A DNA stretch of 64,000 nt, taken from assembly GCF_025370935.1 (NCBI RefSeq), contig NC_133491.1:467738-531737 (forward strand). The letters run 5' to 3'. Positions 1 through 12,491 of this stretch are shown one piece after another. The notes beneath the pieces are model-generated. The model was given only the letters and a program-made list of their open reading frames with translations, had not been told where the DNA came from and did no database searches. This DNA is from Choristoneura fumiferana (taxonomy: Eukaryota; Arthropoda; Insecta; Lepidoptera; Tortricidae). The translations under genes and the position numbers were made by a program. Position 1 is the first letter of the stretch; every line of letters begins with the position of its first letter.

Positions 1-859
1 TATAGGACATAATTGTTTTCAACTTTTCGTGGGGAAAAATCTAAAATGAAGAATTAGACCAATATTCCCCTAACCAAAAGCTCGCGATTCATTGGTGGGT
101 TATAGTATTTTTACGTAATTACCGAGGCAAGTAAAAGATGATGCCGCGCAGGGTGCACTTTTTATGAAAACTAAAGAGAAAGTTATTAAGTTATTCTAGC
201 GTGATCAAAATTCTTGCGACTCGTTCTTCCGTTGTGCTAATAAAAGTGGTACTATCCCACGAATGAAAGTTTAACCGGGTGGTCACAACGCTCGAATGCA
301 CCCTTGATGCAGGTTATGATGTCAGTTACCAAAAAGCTAATGTTGGTTGGTTCTTTAACGCGTTGCAACTTTTTTCAGCCCTATTTCACACACGGAACCC
401 TCTCGTTAAAGCCGTTTCTATCTTTTATCGTGTAAATATGAGCTTCATATTTTTCTAAAGTTATTTTTCTTCACGAGGCACATGTTCTGCCGGAAGCTAT
501 GGCATTATTGATGCTCAATACTGTACTCTATTTGTATAAGAATAGAAAACATATTTCTTTACAGTTATTTCTCAGTCGTTATAGCAATTTTGTTCGTTTG
601 CTCGGAGGCATCTTTCTAGGTGATGCTATTTGAATCTTATGGAAGAGGTTATTCAGTTGAAAGTTGTTTGTTGATTTTGTACGATCGAGTTGTTAGGAAA
701 TATTATTTCTGATTCTACTTCTCGTTTAAAAGAGAATACTACTGATCATATAACATGAAAAAGTGTTTTTTGTTTGTTGTACAATAATGCGTAAATGGTT
801 GCACATATTTACATAAATCTTTCCATAAATGTACATGAATGAAATGTAAAAACATGAAA
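1..859. other. Gene-free intronic sequence
   Basis: No exon, repeat family or RNA gene recognised; AT-rich and apparently unique. Presumed to lie in the dystrophin intron before exon A. Confidence 0.55.
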
Positions 860-1041
860 TATGTATTAATAAAAAAATATTATTATTACTAAAATTATTA
901 TTATTCTCTTTATTTATTTTCATTCTTAGGTTAGATTTTACAATAATTATAAAATTAAAATACAAAAAATAACCTAGTTGGCCGCCGGTATTATTATTAT
1001 TAAAATGGGCTAGTGTGAAAAAATAAAAATACTATAATTAA

Positions 1042-1072
<31 letters not shown>

Positions 1073-1300
1073 TAATATTGCCCCGGATAACTCACGTCTT
1101 AAATCCAGTGTAGCTCGACATGTTCAAAAATAAATACAATATAATATGAGTGTCTCACGGTAGTTTCATGTTCAAAATTATTATTATTATTAAAATAGGC
1201 GTGCCAAAAAATTAAAATATTATTATTATTATTATGTTTTTTTTTGTTCTGCACAGTTATTTATTTTAATTATTATAATTATTATATATTATTAAAATGG
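860..1300. repeat. (TTA)/(ATT)-rich tracts and repeated phrase
   Basis: Several ATT microsatellites separate repeats of ttattaaaatgggctagtgt (near 996 and 1290) and attaaaataggcgtgccaa. Low-complexity intronic sequence. Confidence 0.75.
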
Positions 1301-2349
1301 GCTAGTGTCAAAACAATCTAGTTTGTCCGTCAGTTAGATTAACTGAATATATTTGGCACTTTTTTTACTTTTGTCAGGAACGGAAAATAATAAAGATATA
1401 GCCGGTTGAAGTGATACTTTTTAGCACGGGTAAGGTTACAGGCCCCCGATGTCGAACTTCGACTCGCTCCATCTTTGTCATTGTTTGCTTGATTTGGCAA
1501 TAATATGCGAATCATTTTTGGAATGTTTGTAGATTTCATCGATACAGTTAAAATTAGTTTTATTTGTATAAACCCCATTTGAGTTCCAGTCAACAAGTCG
1601 TCAATTTTAGACAGAACAACATATAAATAATACTAAGTTAACAGGCGTCAGAATTTCTCTTTATTTTCTCTTTTTTTATCAGTATAAGTAGAAATAAGTT
1701 ATAAGGTTGAGTTGACTGAAGTTTAATAAAAACCGAGAATGAATCACGTATCGTATGAACACCGGAAACATAGTCCCAGTATTAAAACGTTACAAGTCTA
1801 TATCTTGGTATACTCTATGTTGCACTTTATTTTAGTCACCGCAAAGTTAAAAGTAGACCATATAGATACAAAAAACTAGGGTCTTATTCATATTGAACCT
1901 GCGAAGTGTATCAAGACAGATAAAACTCGTTACTTGCGGTTGTTTATCGACCCGTCTCATTTTTTTCTATTTGTTTATTTTGTCGATTGTGTAGTAAATA
2001 AATTTTGTGTGGTATATAACTCTCTATTGTACATAAAACACATGAAATTAATAGATAACAAGAGAATGAGACGGACAAAAGCGAATTTATCGCTTAAAGA
2101 TATTTCTTTCAGTTAATCTTTGAACAATCAGAAACATGAGTAAACTGCAATAAAAAGCCATGAGGATTAATATTTTCTTGGTGATACCAAATTAGTTTCT
2201 AACTCAACTACTGGTGGTTTTTATAGTGCATTACATGAATTGTTAAAATTACACGCACTACACAACACTGATGAAACTAGGGATTTACACCATTCATATA
2301 AATTACGAGGCAAAACTCGGTAAGGGCAGAATCACTAAGGCCGCAATCA

Positions 2350-2556
2350 CTAAGGCCGCTTGTAGACGTCCGTTGGTTTCATCGGAGACCGGACCGTTTT
2401 ATTTGCTGGACTTGCGGTGTTGTATGGTTTATTATGACTCTGTGTACATGCACCGGACACTTGTCCGGCGACTTAGCCATACAACACCGCAAATTTGGCA
2501 AAAAAAAAACGGTCCGTTGTGCGGTAAAACAATGGACGTCTACAAGCGGTCTTAGC
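2350..2556. mobile_element. Foldback MITE
   Basis: Arms ggccgcttgtagacgtcc and ggacgtctacaagcgg pair, and the pairing continues through cggaccgttttatttgc and gcggtgttgtatgg to a short loop near 2436-2475. The 15-bp word aatcactaaggccgc is doubled at the left edge (2329-2358). Confidence 0.72.
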
Positions 2557-2756
2557 CTATCCTAATTTTACTCATTAATTCTGAAAAGCTTTTAAATTGT
2601 AAATTCAGGCTCGAACCCCCGACCTTTTAATTGATTGTATTTGAGGACTGCAAGACTTAGATGTGTAGTTAAGCTTACCGAACCATAAAGATACTGAAGA
2701 TGACGAAAAAGCGTTGTTAAGAAATGGATCTGTAATCTTTGAGCGTTCTAAGATGT

Positions 2757-3180
2757 TTCACACCTCCCCTTCAGAAAAGTATCTTTTCCTCCCTGACGAG
2801 AGGGAGCAAAGTGCAACTTTTCTGTTCAAGGCTTTTCAATAAAACACTAATTTTATTGCAAATGCCATTTTTTGAAGTTGATAATTGAAAAGCCACACCA
2901 TTTTCAATGCTGGTTGTTCTTTAATAATTTTTAGAATATATTTTTCAAGTTTCTTAATGCTCGGTGCGAAAAGTTGTATGAGCCACTTGGGAGTAAAATT
3001 ATTTTCATCTTGGGCGTTAACACTTGAATCCCTCATTACGCTCAGGATTCTACTTAAGAAGCCCTCGCTACGCTCAGGATTCTATTGTAGAGGTAGAATC
3101 CTTCGCTACATTCTGGATTCAATGTACGCCCTCGCCGTAAATACACCATTTTGCTCCCTTGTGACACAAATAACTATTGT
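2757..3180 (-). repeat. Interspersed repeat copy 1 with degraded reading frame
   Basis: Antisense frame includes SVNAQDENNFTPKWLIQLFA and KIIKEQPALKMVWLFNYQLQ. The same frame, with differences, occurs in 30221-30590 in the opposite orientation. Also contains imperfect tandem tacgctcaggattcta words near 3035-3085. Product unknown; not a current gene. Confidence 0.68.
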
Positions 3181-3409
3181 TACAGGTATTTCGAATAAAA
3201 CTTGAACTTTCCACCCAATAAAATACAAAGGAAAAGGTAAAGCGCAAATGTAAAGACTCCTTCATGAATATTGGAGTGCCGGAGTACTCGCCTTTACGAG
3301 ATTTTGCGTAAGGATGCGCCTGCGTGGACTCACGTGAGGATGAGGATGGATGTCAGGATTAATAGAGATAGAAAGAGAAACAGAAATATTTATTTACACT
3401 TCGACACAC

Positions 3410-3605
3410 AGAAAAATCATCATCATCATCATGTCAGCCGAAAGACGTCCACTGCTGGACATAGCCCTCCCCCAAGGCTCTCCACTCAGAATGGTCTTGT
3501 GCTTTGCGCATCCACCGCGATCCCGCGATCTTAACCAAGTCGTCGCTCCATCTTGTTGGAGGCCTCCCGACAGCTCGTCTCCCGGTCCGCGGACGCCATT
3601 CGAGA
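3410..3605 (-). mobile_element. RTE 3' end, truncated
   Basis: Starts with (ATC)n followed by antisense of the conserved RTE tail (gacgtccactgctggaca, then ctcccggtccgcgg, antisense of the GRPxxRW-like region). No clear TSD. Weakly similar to 4575, 9683 and 29975 in its core words. Confidence 0.7.
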
Positions 3606-4574
3606 ACCTAAAAATACATTAGAAGAAAATAAATATGTAACTATCAAATAATACAAATTGGGCCCCACTGTGTAATGTTGTTGTAACAACGCCATAACGT
3701 TTTTTTGCGTTGTGTAACAAGTTACTTATTGGTAGTATTTCCACCCGTCAAGCTGTATTTTACTATTTTGTTCTGCATGGACACTGAAACTGAGCACGCA
3801 GTCCGGCGACCATGTTGTAGGGGCACGCGGCATATGAGCAAGACTGGGGCAAATTAAAAAAATTAGGGCACTAGGGAAAAATGTTATAAGTACTGAAGTT
3901 TTTGAAAGTATTGATGGGACGTAATTGAATGTTAGATTACATCTTCGCTAAGTACCACTACCTATCTTTCTCTCTAGCACTGTCACAATGTAGTGGCAAC
4001 TTATAGACCAGGTTTCAGAGTCATTGGTCATCACTGACAACACACACCGGTTGAAAACTTTAATCTTTAAGCACAATACAATAATTATTTATTGAATACC
4101 AATACCAACACATAGTAAGCACTGCGAAGTATTAACGACAAATCATCACCAAGTTGAACGAATGCTGTCCATCCGAGTTGGATTGTTCAACCTCTTTGTT
4201 GTTGAAGTTTGTTGGAGTTGTTCGTGGTTTTATCGAATAACGAAGATACTGCTGAGTTTTTTGAGTATGCCCTGGTCCCCTCCCTATTCGTACCCGGCGT
4301 TTGTAAAGGACAATATTTCTAAAGGACAGTATTTTTGATCTCTGCCCTTCCTGAGGGACAATGCTTTCACTCACTTGTTATTCAATAAGGCTTAGAGGAA
4401 TTCCTAAAAAATGCCACGTTTTTGTTTGTAATTTGAATTAGTTTCCCTTGAAGATCCTTTAGTTAATGATTTTATTTGAATTTTTATCACGTGAACTTTT
4501 TCGGAAGAAAATGACAATGCTTCATGCGACAATTGGTTTTTATGCGATGCTGAATCCTTTTGTTTCTCATAACT

Positions 4575-4907
4575 CATCATCATCATCATCAGCCCGAAGA
4601 CGTCCACTGCTGGACAAAGGCCTCCCCCTTAGAACGCCACAATGAACGACAACTCGCCACTTGCATCCACCGGTTTCCCGGTTTCTTTGCGCGATAGAAT
4701 CCGGAATACGGAAATTCGTCGAAGAACTAAAGTCACTGACATAGCTGGAAAAATATGCAAATTGAAGTGGCAATGGGCAGGCCACATCGCTCGAAGAACA
4801 GATAACCGTTGGGGGAGAAAAGTCCTCGAGTGGCGACCACGAACCGGAAGACGAAGCGTTGGCAGGCCTCCCACCAGGTGGACTGACGACATCGTGAGAG
4901 TAGCGGG
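4575..4907 (-). mobile_element. RTE 3'-end insertion with inverted 5' segment (twin-primed)
   Basis: The TSD ttctcataact is at 4564-4574 and 4908-4918. The left part (4575 to about 4668) is the antisense RTE 3' end beginning with (CAT)n. The right part is in sense orientation and reads RDRIRNTEIRRRTKV, KLKWQWAGHIARRTDNRW and GRPPTRWTDDIVRVAG. In element order the right piece ends where the left piece begins, as in a twin-priming inversion. Confidence 0.85.
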
Positions 4908-5229
4908 TTCTCATAACTACATTGGAAATAATTTCATATGTCATAATAACGTTAGCTATGAAATATATGAGTCGTCGAGTTGCAGATCACAGCCTGCTAA
5001 GTATGTTACCATCTATAATTCGAGTTAGGTACTTTCGCATGGCGTGGTGTTAAGCGGGACTTTAACTGGTTATATCTACCTAATTTTGGATTATTCGTGG
5101 TAGTTTAGTTACTCGTACTTTGGCTGTTTCTTCGCAGGAACTATTGCGTTTTTTCCGCACTACTTTCTTCATTAGTGATGAAAGGAGGAATTGCGTTTAT
5201 TTTTTCGCACTATTTCCTTATTAAATGAT

Positions 5230-5497
5230 ATTGTAACGGATAACTCACGTCTTAAACCGAGTTTAGCTTGCCATGTTTCGGGCTATTTCGTAGCCCTTCT
5301 TCTCAGGAGCGCGCGAGCAGAGCGGTGGCGCGTAGTGTGCGTCTTATTTTTGTCATTCAAAACTCTTTGCTTGTAAACTTTTAAAATGGAGAATCAAAAA
5401 AAACTGTAAAAAAATCACACTAGTGCGGTAAAACGAACTTACGAGCCATGTATACATCCTTCGAAAGTGAATTTTTCGAGCAAATGTATTGAAAAAG
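5230..5497. repeat. Interspersed repeat, copy 1
   Basis: gataactcacgtcttaaacc onward; the part 5349-5497 (tgtcattcaaaactctttgc to gagcaaatgtattgaaaa) is the reverse complement of 22060-22211. A short piece of the same family is at 1086-1130. Confidence 0.68.
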
Positions 5498-5999
5498 ATG
5501 TATACGTTCATACATCCTCGTAAGTCTTCAACAAACCGTCGCGTTTTCATTCCACCAACACAAATGACTCCGCGATGAATGTGCACAAACAACACGTGCG
5601 CAGACTACGCGCTGGTACACATGCGCTATAGCGCGCGCCGCGCTTTGTACGCGACTGATGTGGCTGCGCACCGCGGCTGTGACAAAGACGCATGTCTTTG
5701 AATAAGGGGCTAGATGAAGTAGGGAGAACAGACTGTGCAGTGAAAAATGCCGGTCTTTTTTTTAAGGAATTACATTAGTTTTTATAAAGTAAATTAAGTT
5801 TTAACATCTCTAAAAGTACTTTAATATTTAAGAGATAGATGTAGTACATACTGTTATTTGATATACCGAAACCCTCAACAGTCTTTTTTATTTTAAGTTG
5901 GTTTTGGCTTGGGTATTATTTATTAAAAATATTTTATTTGCTTAAACATCACATTATTTGTTATTAATTATTCGTATGTTTTACTAAGTCAGTAATTCT

Positions 6000-6215
6000 A
6001 CTTGATTTCTTACTCTACACTCCCAATCTCTAAATTTACCACGAGCTTTACAGTTAAGGAAAGCATCGTTAAGAAACCGACACATCTGCGAAAAAACTCT
6101 ATTGTCTGTGTAGTTCCCAGTCAGCACTGGGCCTGCAGAAACCAACTACCGCCCAAATCATCACATGCTGAGAGAAGGATTGTGTTTAGCTGTAGGACGT
6201 ATATACGGCGAGATA
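6000..6215 (+). mobile_element. Old RTE-tailed SINE
   Basis: Diverged sense copy: accacgagctttacagttaa, then gttcccagtcagcactgggc and gtaggacgtatatacgg. No coding role for the open stretch inside it. Confidence 0.65.
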
Positions 6216-6312
6216 ATGTTGATAACTAATAAAATTGACGTAGTTAAATTTTAATAGAAAAATGAGTGATTACGTGGATCTATTCAGTTAGATTTTGTAC
6301 AAACTATGTGCA

Positions 6313-6503
6313 TCCGTACGAATATAATAAATGCGAAAGTATGTGTTTGTATGTTTGTCCGACTTTTACGTCGAAATGGTGCCACGGAGCGTCGTAATTT
6401 TTGGCATAGCGATAGTTTATGGGCCAGAGAGTGACGTAGGCTACTTTTTATCCCGGAACAGTTTCCGAGGGAACACCGCGCGATAAGCGAATTCCACGCG
6501 GAT
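6313..6503 (+). mobile_element. Helitron-like element, 3'-truncated
   Basis: Same family as 19346 (aaatgcgaaagtatgtgttt, then atagtttatgggccagagag), but the CTAG end is missing after about 6503. Confidence 0.65.
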
Positions 6504-6696
6504 ATTTTCTTTTTACTATGGACGGGCGGAAACGCTGCTGTATTTTATTAGTAGTTAGGCTGTTCTGACGCGCCGGGCGGGCTTCTCAAAGGCGCGTTCC
6601 GGATGTGAAAATAAATCTTTAATGCTCTTCGAGTCTAATTAAAAACATTTTTGGTAACATTGCACTTGTAATTAATTGGTTTACGTTTATGTGTAG

Positions 6697-6824
6697 TACA
6701 GTCACCAGCACCAATATCTGACACAAAAAAGCGTGCATAAATATCTGATACGACTCTATTTGTAGGGCCGGAAGGACGTGACAGGTATTTTGCGCGCTCC
6801 GCTGTGGCAGGTATTAATACTGTA
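6697..6824. mobile_element. Short repeat with tacagt ends
   Basis: Starts tacagtcaccagcaccaata, contains gatacgactctatttgtagg, ends attaatactgta. Confidence 0.55.
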
Positions 6825-7961
6825 AGCAGACAGCATGTTTTTTACATACAACTGACCCGTGAATGACCCCTTTTTGATGAGGACAAAAGTGTATCTTACT
6901 GGTCCAGTGCCAGCCTATTCCTATACTGTATCCTTGAAGAGCTCGAAGAGTCGTTAAAGAAAATAAAGAAAGAAAGAAAATACTTTTATTCACAACAAAA
7001 GACACAACAATTAGTATTAAGTATAAACAGACAACACGTAGGAAAGTATGTGTCATTGCGGTTGTGAATCGGACACTGGCTCAGCATAATGCTGAAGCGT
7101 TAATAATGAACACCCCAGCGCTGATTTTCAGCCAGTACCGCTACATAAAAATAGATAATTTGTAAACTATGAAACATATTATTTATTTTATGGCTTTGAA
7201 AGACATTAGTACATAAACATAATTATTATAACTATTATACACTCACTTGCCAAATATACAATACCGTTACGAAGTGGTCTTTGATGAATTATAACTGAAC
7301 GAACAGTTATTTCCTCAAAGGACCTGGTCGTATTTATCAATACAGACGACAGAACATTGACTGGATATTAGGACATTTTGCAGGAGTATCTTCGTACAAT
7401 ATAAATGAAAAGATTTTTTTGGCAACTCATGGAAACATAGCTTATGGAAACATAGACTTCCTGACTTTATGATTTCCGTGAGCAAAGCCGCGACAAAACA
7501 ACTATAGCCGTTTCTATCGCCTGTTAAAAATATACAATTACCTTACCATCACGAAGATGTACCTACACAATTTATTATATCGTTTTAAGCGTGTCAGTGT
7601 CAGTATGTTCCCGCGCACCATAAATAATGGGCAATTAATTTAATTCGCTATCCTGTAGATAAATTATCTACAGCTTTTATGTCGGCTTTAATACAATGTT
7701 AAGTGGCAATTTAATGCTTACCGCTTATTAGCTTTCACGAAATAACAATGTAATCAAGTTGTTAAATTATATTAGATGTACTTTACTTAGTGAGAATTAC
7801 GGTAAATTGTGTGTTTCGAGTGTTTACCTCAAAAGCAAAAAGTTATTGCAAGATCAATTTGTTTGTTCCCTCCTATCATATAGAAAAAAATACATTTCGC
7901 CGATTATATTTTATTTACATATTCGACTGTCAGAACAGCTTACACTTGCAGCTTGCACTTG

Positions 7962-8070
7962 CTTGCAGTTTGGCACTTGTGACTCTTCTGGTGTTGCATG
8001 TGTCCCTGGGCAACGGTAATCGCTTACCATCAGGCGGTGCGTTTGCTCGTTTGCCCCTTATTACATAAAA
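7962..8070 (+). mobile_element. Interspersed repeat with cataaaaaa end
   Basis: gactcttctggtgttgcatg, ggtaatcgcttaccatcagg, gtttgctcgtttgcccctta and catAAAAAA: a common lepidopteran retroposed 3' end. The open stretches overlapping it are not genes. Confidence 0.62.
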
Positions 8071-8365
8071 AAGCTTCCTAGCCACGAGCTGTGAAAGACG
8101 CCGCTAATGAAGTCCCGCGGGGCGCATCTGTCTTGCCCGTAGGCCTTTTTTACCACGTCCGCCCCCAGGGCAAAGGAAGCAAGCCACGCAACCACAAGGT
8201 ATAGCTATTACGAGTATATCTCATGTTACTGTGTAATTATACGGAGTGAAAAAAAAACAGGCAAAGTTGTGAGAGATTCGACCTGAAAGGAGGCAAAGTT
8301 GGGTTTATGGAGATAATTGAACAACCGACCTAAATGCAGGTCAGGCTGTGCGTAGGGTTCTGTAC

Positions 8366-8545
8366 TTATTCCAGCTTATATATGTCCAACTGCTAGATAC
8401 GGGCATTCTCAGTGAGAAGGCTTGGGCCTTAGTTCCCACGCGGGCCCAGTGCGGATTAGGAACTTCAGACACACCATTCAATTGCTTTACAGGTTGTCCA
8501 GGTTTCTTGATTATTTTCCTTTACCGTAAAGCTCGTGGTAGCTAC
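8366..8545 (-). mobile_element. Old RTE-tailed SINE
   Basis: Diverged antisense copy: ccagcttatatatgtcc, then gcccagtgcggatt, ending ccgtaaagctcgtgg. Many substitutions imply an old insertion. Confidence 0.72.
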
Positions 8546-8631
8546 CAAGCCTTAGGTCTCACTTTACTATTTAATTATACGAACTGAAAATAAAAACAAC
8601 TGAAGTGCTTATCGGGCTATATAACCCATAT

Positions 8632-8715
8632 CCAGTCTACGTTCCACTGCCAGCCCAGGCACAGGCCTCCTCTTAGAATGAGACCACACGACTCCAGCTG
8701 TAGTTTCCACGTGGG
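8632..8715 (-). mobile_element. Old RTE-tailed SINE tail
   Basis: Diverged antisense tail: cacaggcctcctcttagaat and cacgtgggcttaatgcgga. Confidence 0.65.
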
Positions 8716-8736
8716 CTTAATGCGGATCTGGAACTC

Positions 8737-8972
8737 AATAATAATAATATCTTGGGGCAAATGACACCTATTAACCTGGCCAAACTGAGCAAAGCTTGTA
8801 CTCTAGGAGCTCGACAATGGATAGACATACATACTAGTACATAGATCATTATATACTTAAATACATACAAACATCCGAGACACAATTTGTATTCATCATA
8901 CGAATATTTGCCTGTCACGGCGATCGAAAGATCGAACCCGCAACCGCTAGCTTCGTAAAAGGTCACTAACAA
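8737..8972 (-). mobile_element. Second tRNA-derived SINE family, old copy
   Basis: The body ggcaaatgacacctattaac corresponds to the 40437 copy (gggacacttgacaccaattg). The head gatcgaacccgcaaccgcta is the antisense box B. Diverged. Confidence 0.65.
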
Positions 8973-9682
8973 CTTATTAATATATTATAACTCGTAGTTG
9001 AGCTATTATAATTTTGTGGGTTTATTTCGAACAACGGGCACGACCAAGACCGATAAATTTGCGGTAATTTCAATAGCAAATTAATGCAGATACCAAAATT
9101 ATCAGAAAAGTACGAAGATTTCAAACAATACCTACTGTGTTGAAAATCTTTACAGCTTAATAATTGCCGGGTGTCTTTCTTTGTCCGACGCGACCTAAAC
9201 TAATTAGCCTCTCATTGTCCTAGTGCTTGCTCTTTCCGTGTTCGAGTTTTATTAGTCGTTTTATCGTAGATTCTTTTGTGGAAAACAAGACTTGGTTCCT
9301 GTTGGCAAGGGCAGCTGTTATAAAACTGCGCTCTGCCTAGATCCTATGACCACTTGGCATAAAAAATCTAATGATTATCAATTTTGACTTTACGGTGAAG
9401 GGATCCAATTGTGTGTGAAGTTTCCAATTCCCACTGGGTCGCGTGTAGAAGTGTTATGTACCTAATATTAGCGTTATGCTCTTTGTTGTTGTATTAGACG
9501 ATTATTTACGTTGTTATACAGAAGTTTTCAGGTGATTGAATGGCAGCCGATATAAACGACTTGCTAAATACAATCTAGGGCTCTTCAAGGCTAGAGTGAA
9601 TAGGCTGTTACTGAACCGGTGAGATACACCTTTGGCCTCATCTGCACTTAACATCAGGTGAGATAGAGGACAATCACGGTCA

Positions 9683-9839
9683 TCATCATAATCATCATAT
9701 CAGCCGTAGGACGTCCACTGTTGGACATAGGCCTCCCCCATAGACCTCCAGTTGCCTCGGTTGGAAGCGGCCTGCATCCACAATGAACCCTCGACTTTAA
9801 CCAGGTCACATTATCGTCGTCGTCGTTCTCTCGTCTCGT
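9683..9839 (-). mobile_element. RTE 3' end with 12-bp TSD
   Basis: The TSD caatcacggtca is at 9671-9682 and 9840-9851. The insert opens with degenerate (CAT)n and contains ggacgtccactgttggacat, the antisense QQWT-coding tail, plus ctcggttggaagcggcctgc. Same subfamily as 29975-30102. Confidence 0.85.
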
Positions 9840-9868
9840 CAATCACGGTCAGTTTTATGTAAAAAAAA

Positions 9869-10260
9869 ACCGGCCAAGAGCGTGTTGGACACGCCCAAAA
9901 TAGGGTTCCGTAGCCATTAAGATAAAAAAATTACGAAATCTTCCAAGTTTAGGTATATTTTATAACTTAGGATGCTATTTAAGAGTAAAACTACTAATAA
10001 TTCTCAAGCAAACTTAGCCTTTATAGTTTTCCTTGAAAGTTTGATATACTTACTACCATCCTGTTTTTTTTTGGGAGGTAGCCTAAAACAATTTTTTTAT
10101 ACCATTTTGTCGGCATAGTTTACATATATATCCGTGCAAAATTACAGCTGGGCCAGCGTTGATAGTCCCTCTTGCAGAAGGCCGTGGACAGACGGACAGA
10201 CAGACAGACATGGCGAAACTATAAGGGTTCCGTTTTTTCCATTTTGGCTCAGGAACCCTA
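9869..10260 (+). mobile_element. Interspersed repeat with gggttccgt ends
   Basis: Starts accggccaagagcgtg, carries agggttccgtagccatt near the left, a (GACA)n tract at 10180-10210 and ends with ataagggttccgtttttt and aggaaccctaaaa. A common lepidopteran non-autonomous repeat; mechanism not evident. Related to 14445, 46363 and 56487. Confidence 0.7.
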
Positions 10261-10479
10261 AAAATGACAGGTTGTCCCTATAACGTTGTCAGTGACTACA
10301 CCGTCACGGTGAGTACCAGCTTTAAGGTCTCTACCCATTACACCTTCAACCATAACCGTTATAGGAAGAAATTGAAAAGTATGAAGCTGAGTCTCCACTG
10401 AGCGAGCCGCCGCGTGAAGCAAGCACATGGTGCATGATTTTGTTTGATACAAGGCTCAAAATCACACCGAAAATGGCTG

Positions 10480-10690
10480 CCGCGCCAGGGTTTTTTTCGA
10501 CTGCATGGCAAACGAGCAAGTGGGTCTCCTGATGGTAAAATAAGACCAGGGGTATTGCAGAAGCGTTGCCAAACTAGAGGCCTAAGATGGGATACCTCAC
10601 GTGCCAGTAATTTCACCGGCTGTCTTACTCTCCACGCCGAAAGACAACAGTGCAAGCACTGCTGCTTCACGTTGGTGTGAAGGATTAGCG
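10480..10690 (-). mobile_element. Interspersed repeat related to 7962-8070
   Basis: Antisense phrases ggcaaacgagcaagtgggtc and ctcctgatggtaa plus a longer body (acctcacgtgccagtaattt). Several overlapping open stretches on both strands here are repeat-derived. Confidence 0.55.
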
Positions 10691-10859
10691 AGCAAGATGG
10701 TGTTAGCACCATGCACAGGTCCTACCACCTGCAATGACTATGCTCACTATTTAGCACGATTCATAACCAACCGCCGCCGTCGCGTATCATGTCTATGCGC
10801 TTGACATTCCATTCCTGTTACGTTCCTATAACGGTCTTATTAAACCTACCTCGCTCTCT

Positions 10860-12000
10860 TATTTAGGATTATGATAAACCCAATTTTCGTTAAAACTCAG
10901 CGCCTGTATTATTTTCAAATCCCTCAAATTGACCGATTCCTTTTGATAATGTTTTCAAAGGAACTCCTCGGAAACCCTTTTTGTGAAGCGCGTCCTTTGA
11001 CGCCGAACAACAATATTTTCTTGCAAATTGCCTTCTTTAACTTTGATTTGGCGGCTGCGGATTGAAGTAACTTTTGATGGGCTTTATGATTTTTTTTCAA
11101 ACGTTTCTTGCTGATCACATCTTAGAAGCCGGAAGATGTCAGGGCTTTACTTGTAATTTTTGCAGCTAAAGTTTTTTTATTAACTAGCTGATACTTCGAG
11201 GTTTCACCGATTTGAAAGAATAAAAAATATGGCTTTTTTATCCCGTAGGAATTTCAATAAATCGGTTTTTACTGCTCGCTTAGTGAGTTATACCAAGTGC
11301 CATCCACGCAAACGCGTGATTTTGACAAAATTAGACATTAATGACATTGTAATTAAAACCACGGCACGCGTCATCGTGAATGACTCTACCAATAGCCCTT
11401 TAACTTTTCTAGATTTTGTAGATTTGCAAATTTTGCAATGCGTTATGGTAGATGTCAATCATGATGTAATTTTTAGACCATGGGAATTTAAAGTTTGATG
11501 TTAGTATGTTAGTTCACAGTATTTCCGTTTAGCGCTTCCATATTACGACGCAATCTACCTGTATTAAAAATTAACACTCACCAATGACCAATTTGTTCTA
11601 AACTTAGGTCAGAAAGCCTTACTTGAGGCACTGTGTTGTAGTTTCAAGTAGTTACACTTAAATATTTAATAGTTATACATATTTAAATTGGACCAACTAA
11701 GCCAACGTGCCAACGTGACAACTTTCGGAGCGCCACAAAGTTGGCGTACGCTCATGAAAATTAAGCTTAAGTCAAGTTTTACTAGTTTGGGCTCACCTTT
11801 AGCGGTGTCAATGCACCTGTTATTGTAACCCTCGAGAAAGCTACCTCACTTTGTGAAGATGAATGAGTTTTCTTTAAACACATCCTTTTAGTACCTATAA
11901 CATTAACGTCAGTATAAAATTCGAGTCGAAAAAGTCGTGTCCTTGACATTTCATTGGTTGTTTTAACCCTCCAAAAGCCTATTTATAAGCTTTGGCGACT
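10860..12000. other. Gene-free intronic sequence
   Basis: An open stretch of 89 codons at 11229-11498 reads MAFLSRRNFNKSVF but lacks motifs and starts in repeat-like ttttttatcccgtaggaatt. Nothing else recognised. Confidence 0.5.
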
Positions 12001-12241
12001 TAAGCCCAGTCTGAATCACTTACAACGTGTCTGCCACCACGTCTTGCTAACGACTCGACCCATAATGCAATTAACAACTCAAACAAGAGGTTCGGGACCC
12101 GAGTGATGGGACAACATCCAAGCCTCCGTGATTCAATGTGGATGGAAATTTGGACGTTATTAATTATGGATGTGTATGAGTGGCGATGATTGCTTTGCGT
12201 TAAATGCAGCATCTCGTTTTCACTCTATCATATTAAAAACA

Positions 12242-12430
12242 AGCTGTTGCCCGCGACTTCGCCCCCGTTGATTTTTTCTATATTTTCATCCATAAAAACC
12301 TTCTCCTGACAATAACGAACACGACAAGAATTCGCGACATCGGTCCATATATTATATTATATTATTATTATATAAATAAAAATGAATCGTAAAATGTGTT
12401 GCTAAGCGCAAAACTTGGGAACGGCTGGAC
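12242..12430 (-). mobile_element. Old Helitron-like element
   Basis: Antisense terminus caagctgttgcccgcgactt (CTAG mutated), then ccttctcctgacaataacga and gttgctaagcgcaaaacttg. Same subfamily as 39053-39236, interrupted by an (ATT)n tract. Confidence 0.5.
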
Positions 12431-12491
12431 CGATGGATGGATTAACATAATATTTTTTTTTTTGTCATTAAAATTTAACGAATCATATTTT

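Noticed and set aside
4629..4944. Minus-strand genes across 4.6-4.9 kb
   Set aside because: They are antisense of the RTE segment, which reads KLKWQWAGHIARR on the plus strand.
10258..10804. Several overlapping open stretches of 64-117 codons on both strands
   Set aside because: They overlap a known-type interspersed repeat and each other, with no motifs.
11229..11498. An 89-codon gene starting MAFLSRRNFNKSV
   Set aside because: No domain, no Kozak strength, repeat-like surroundings, and AT-driven composition.
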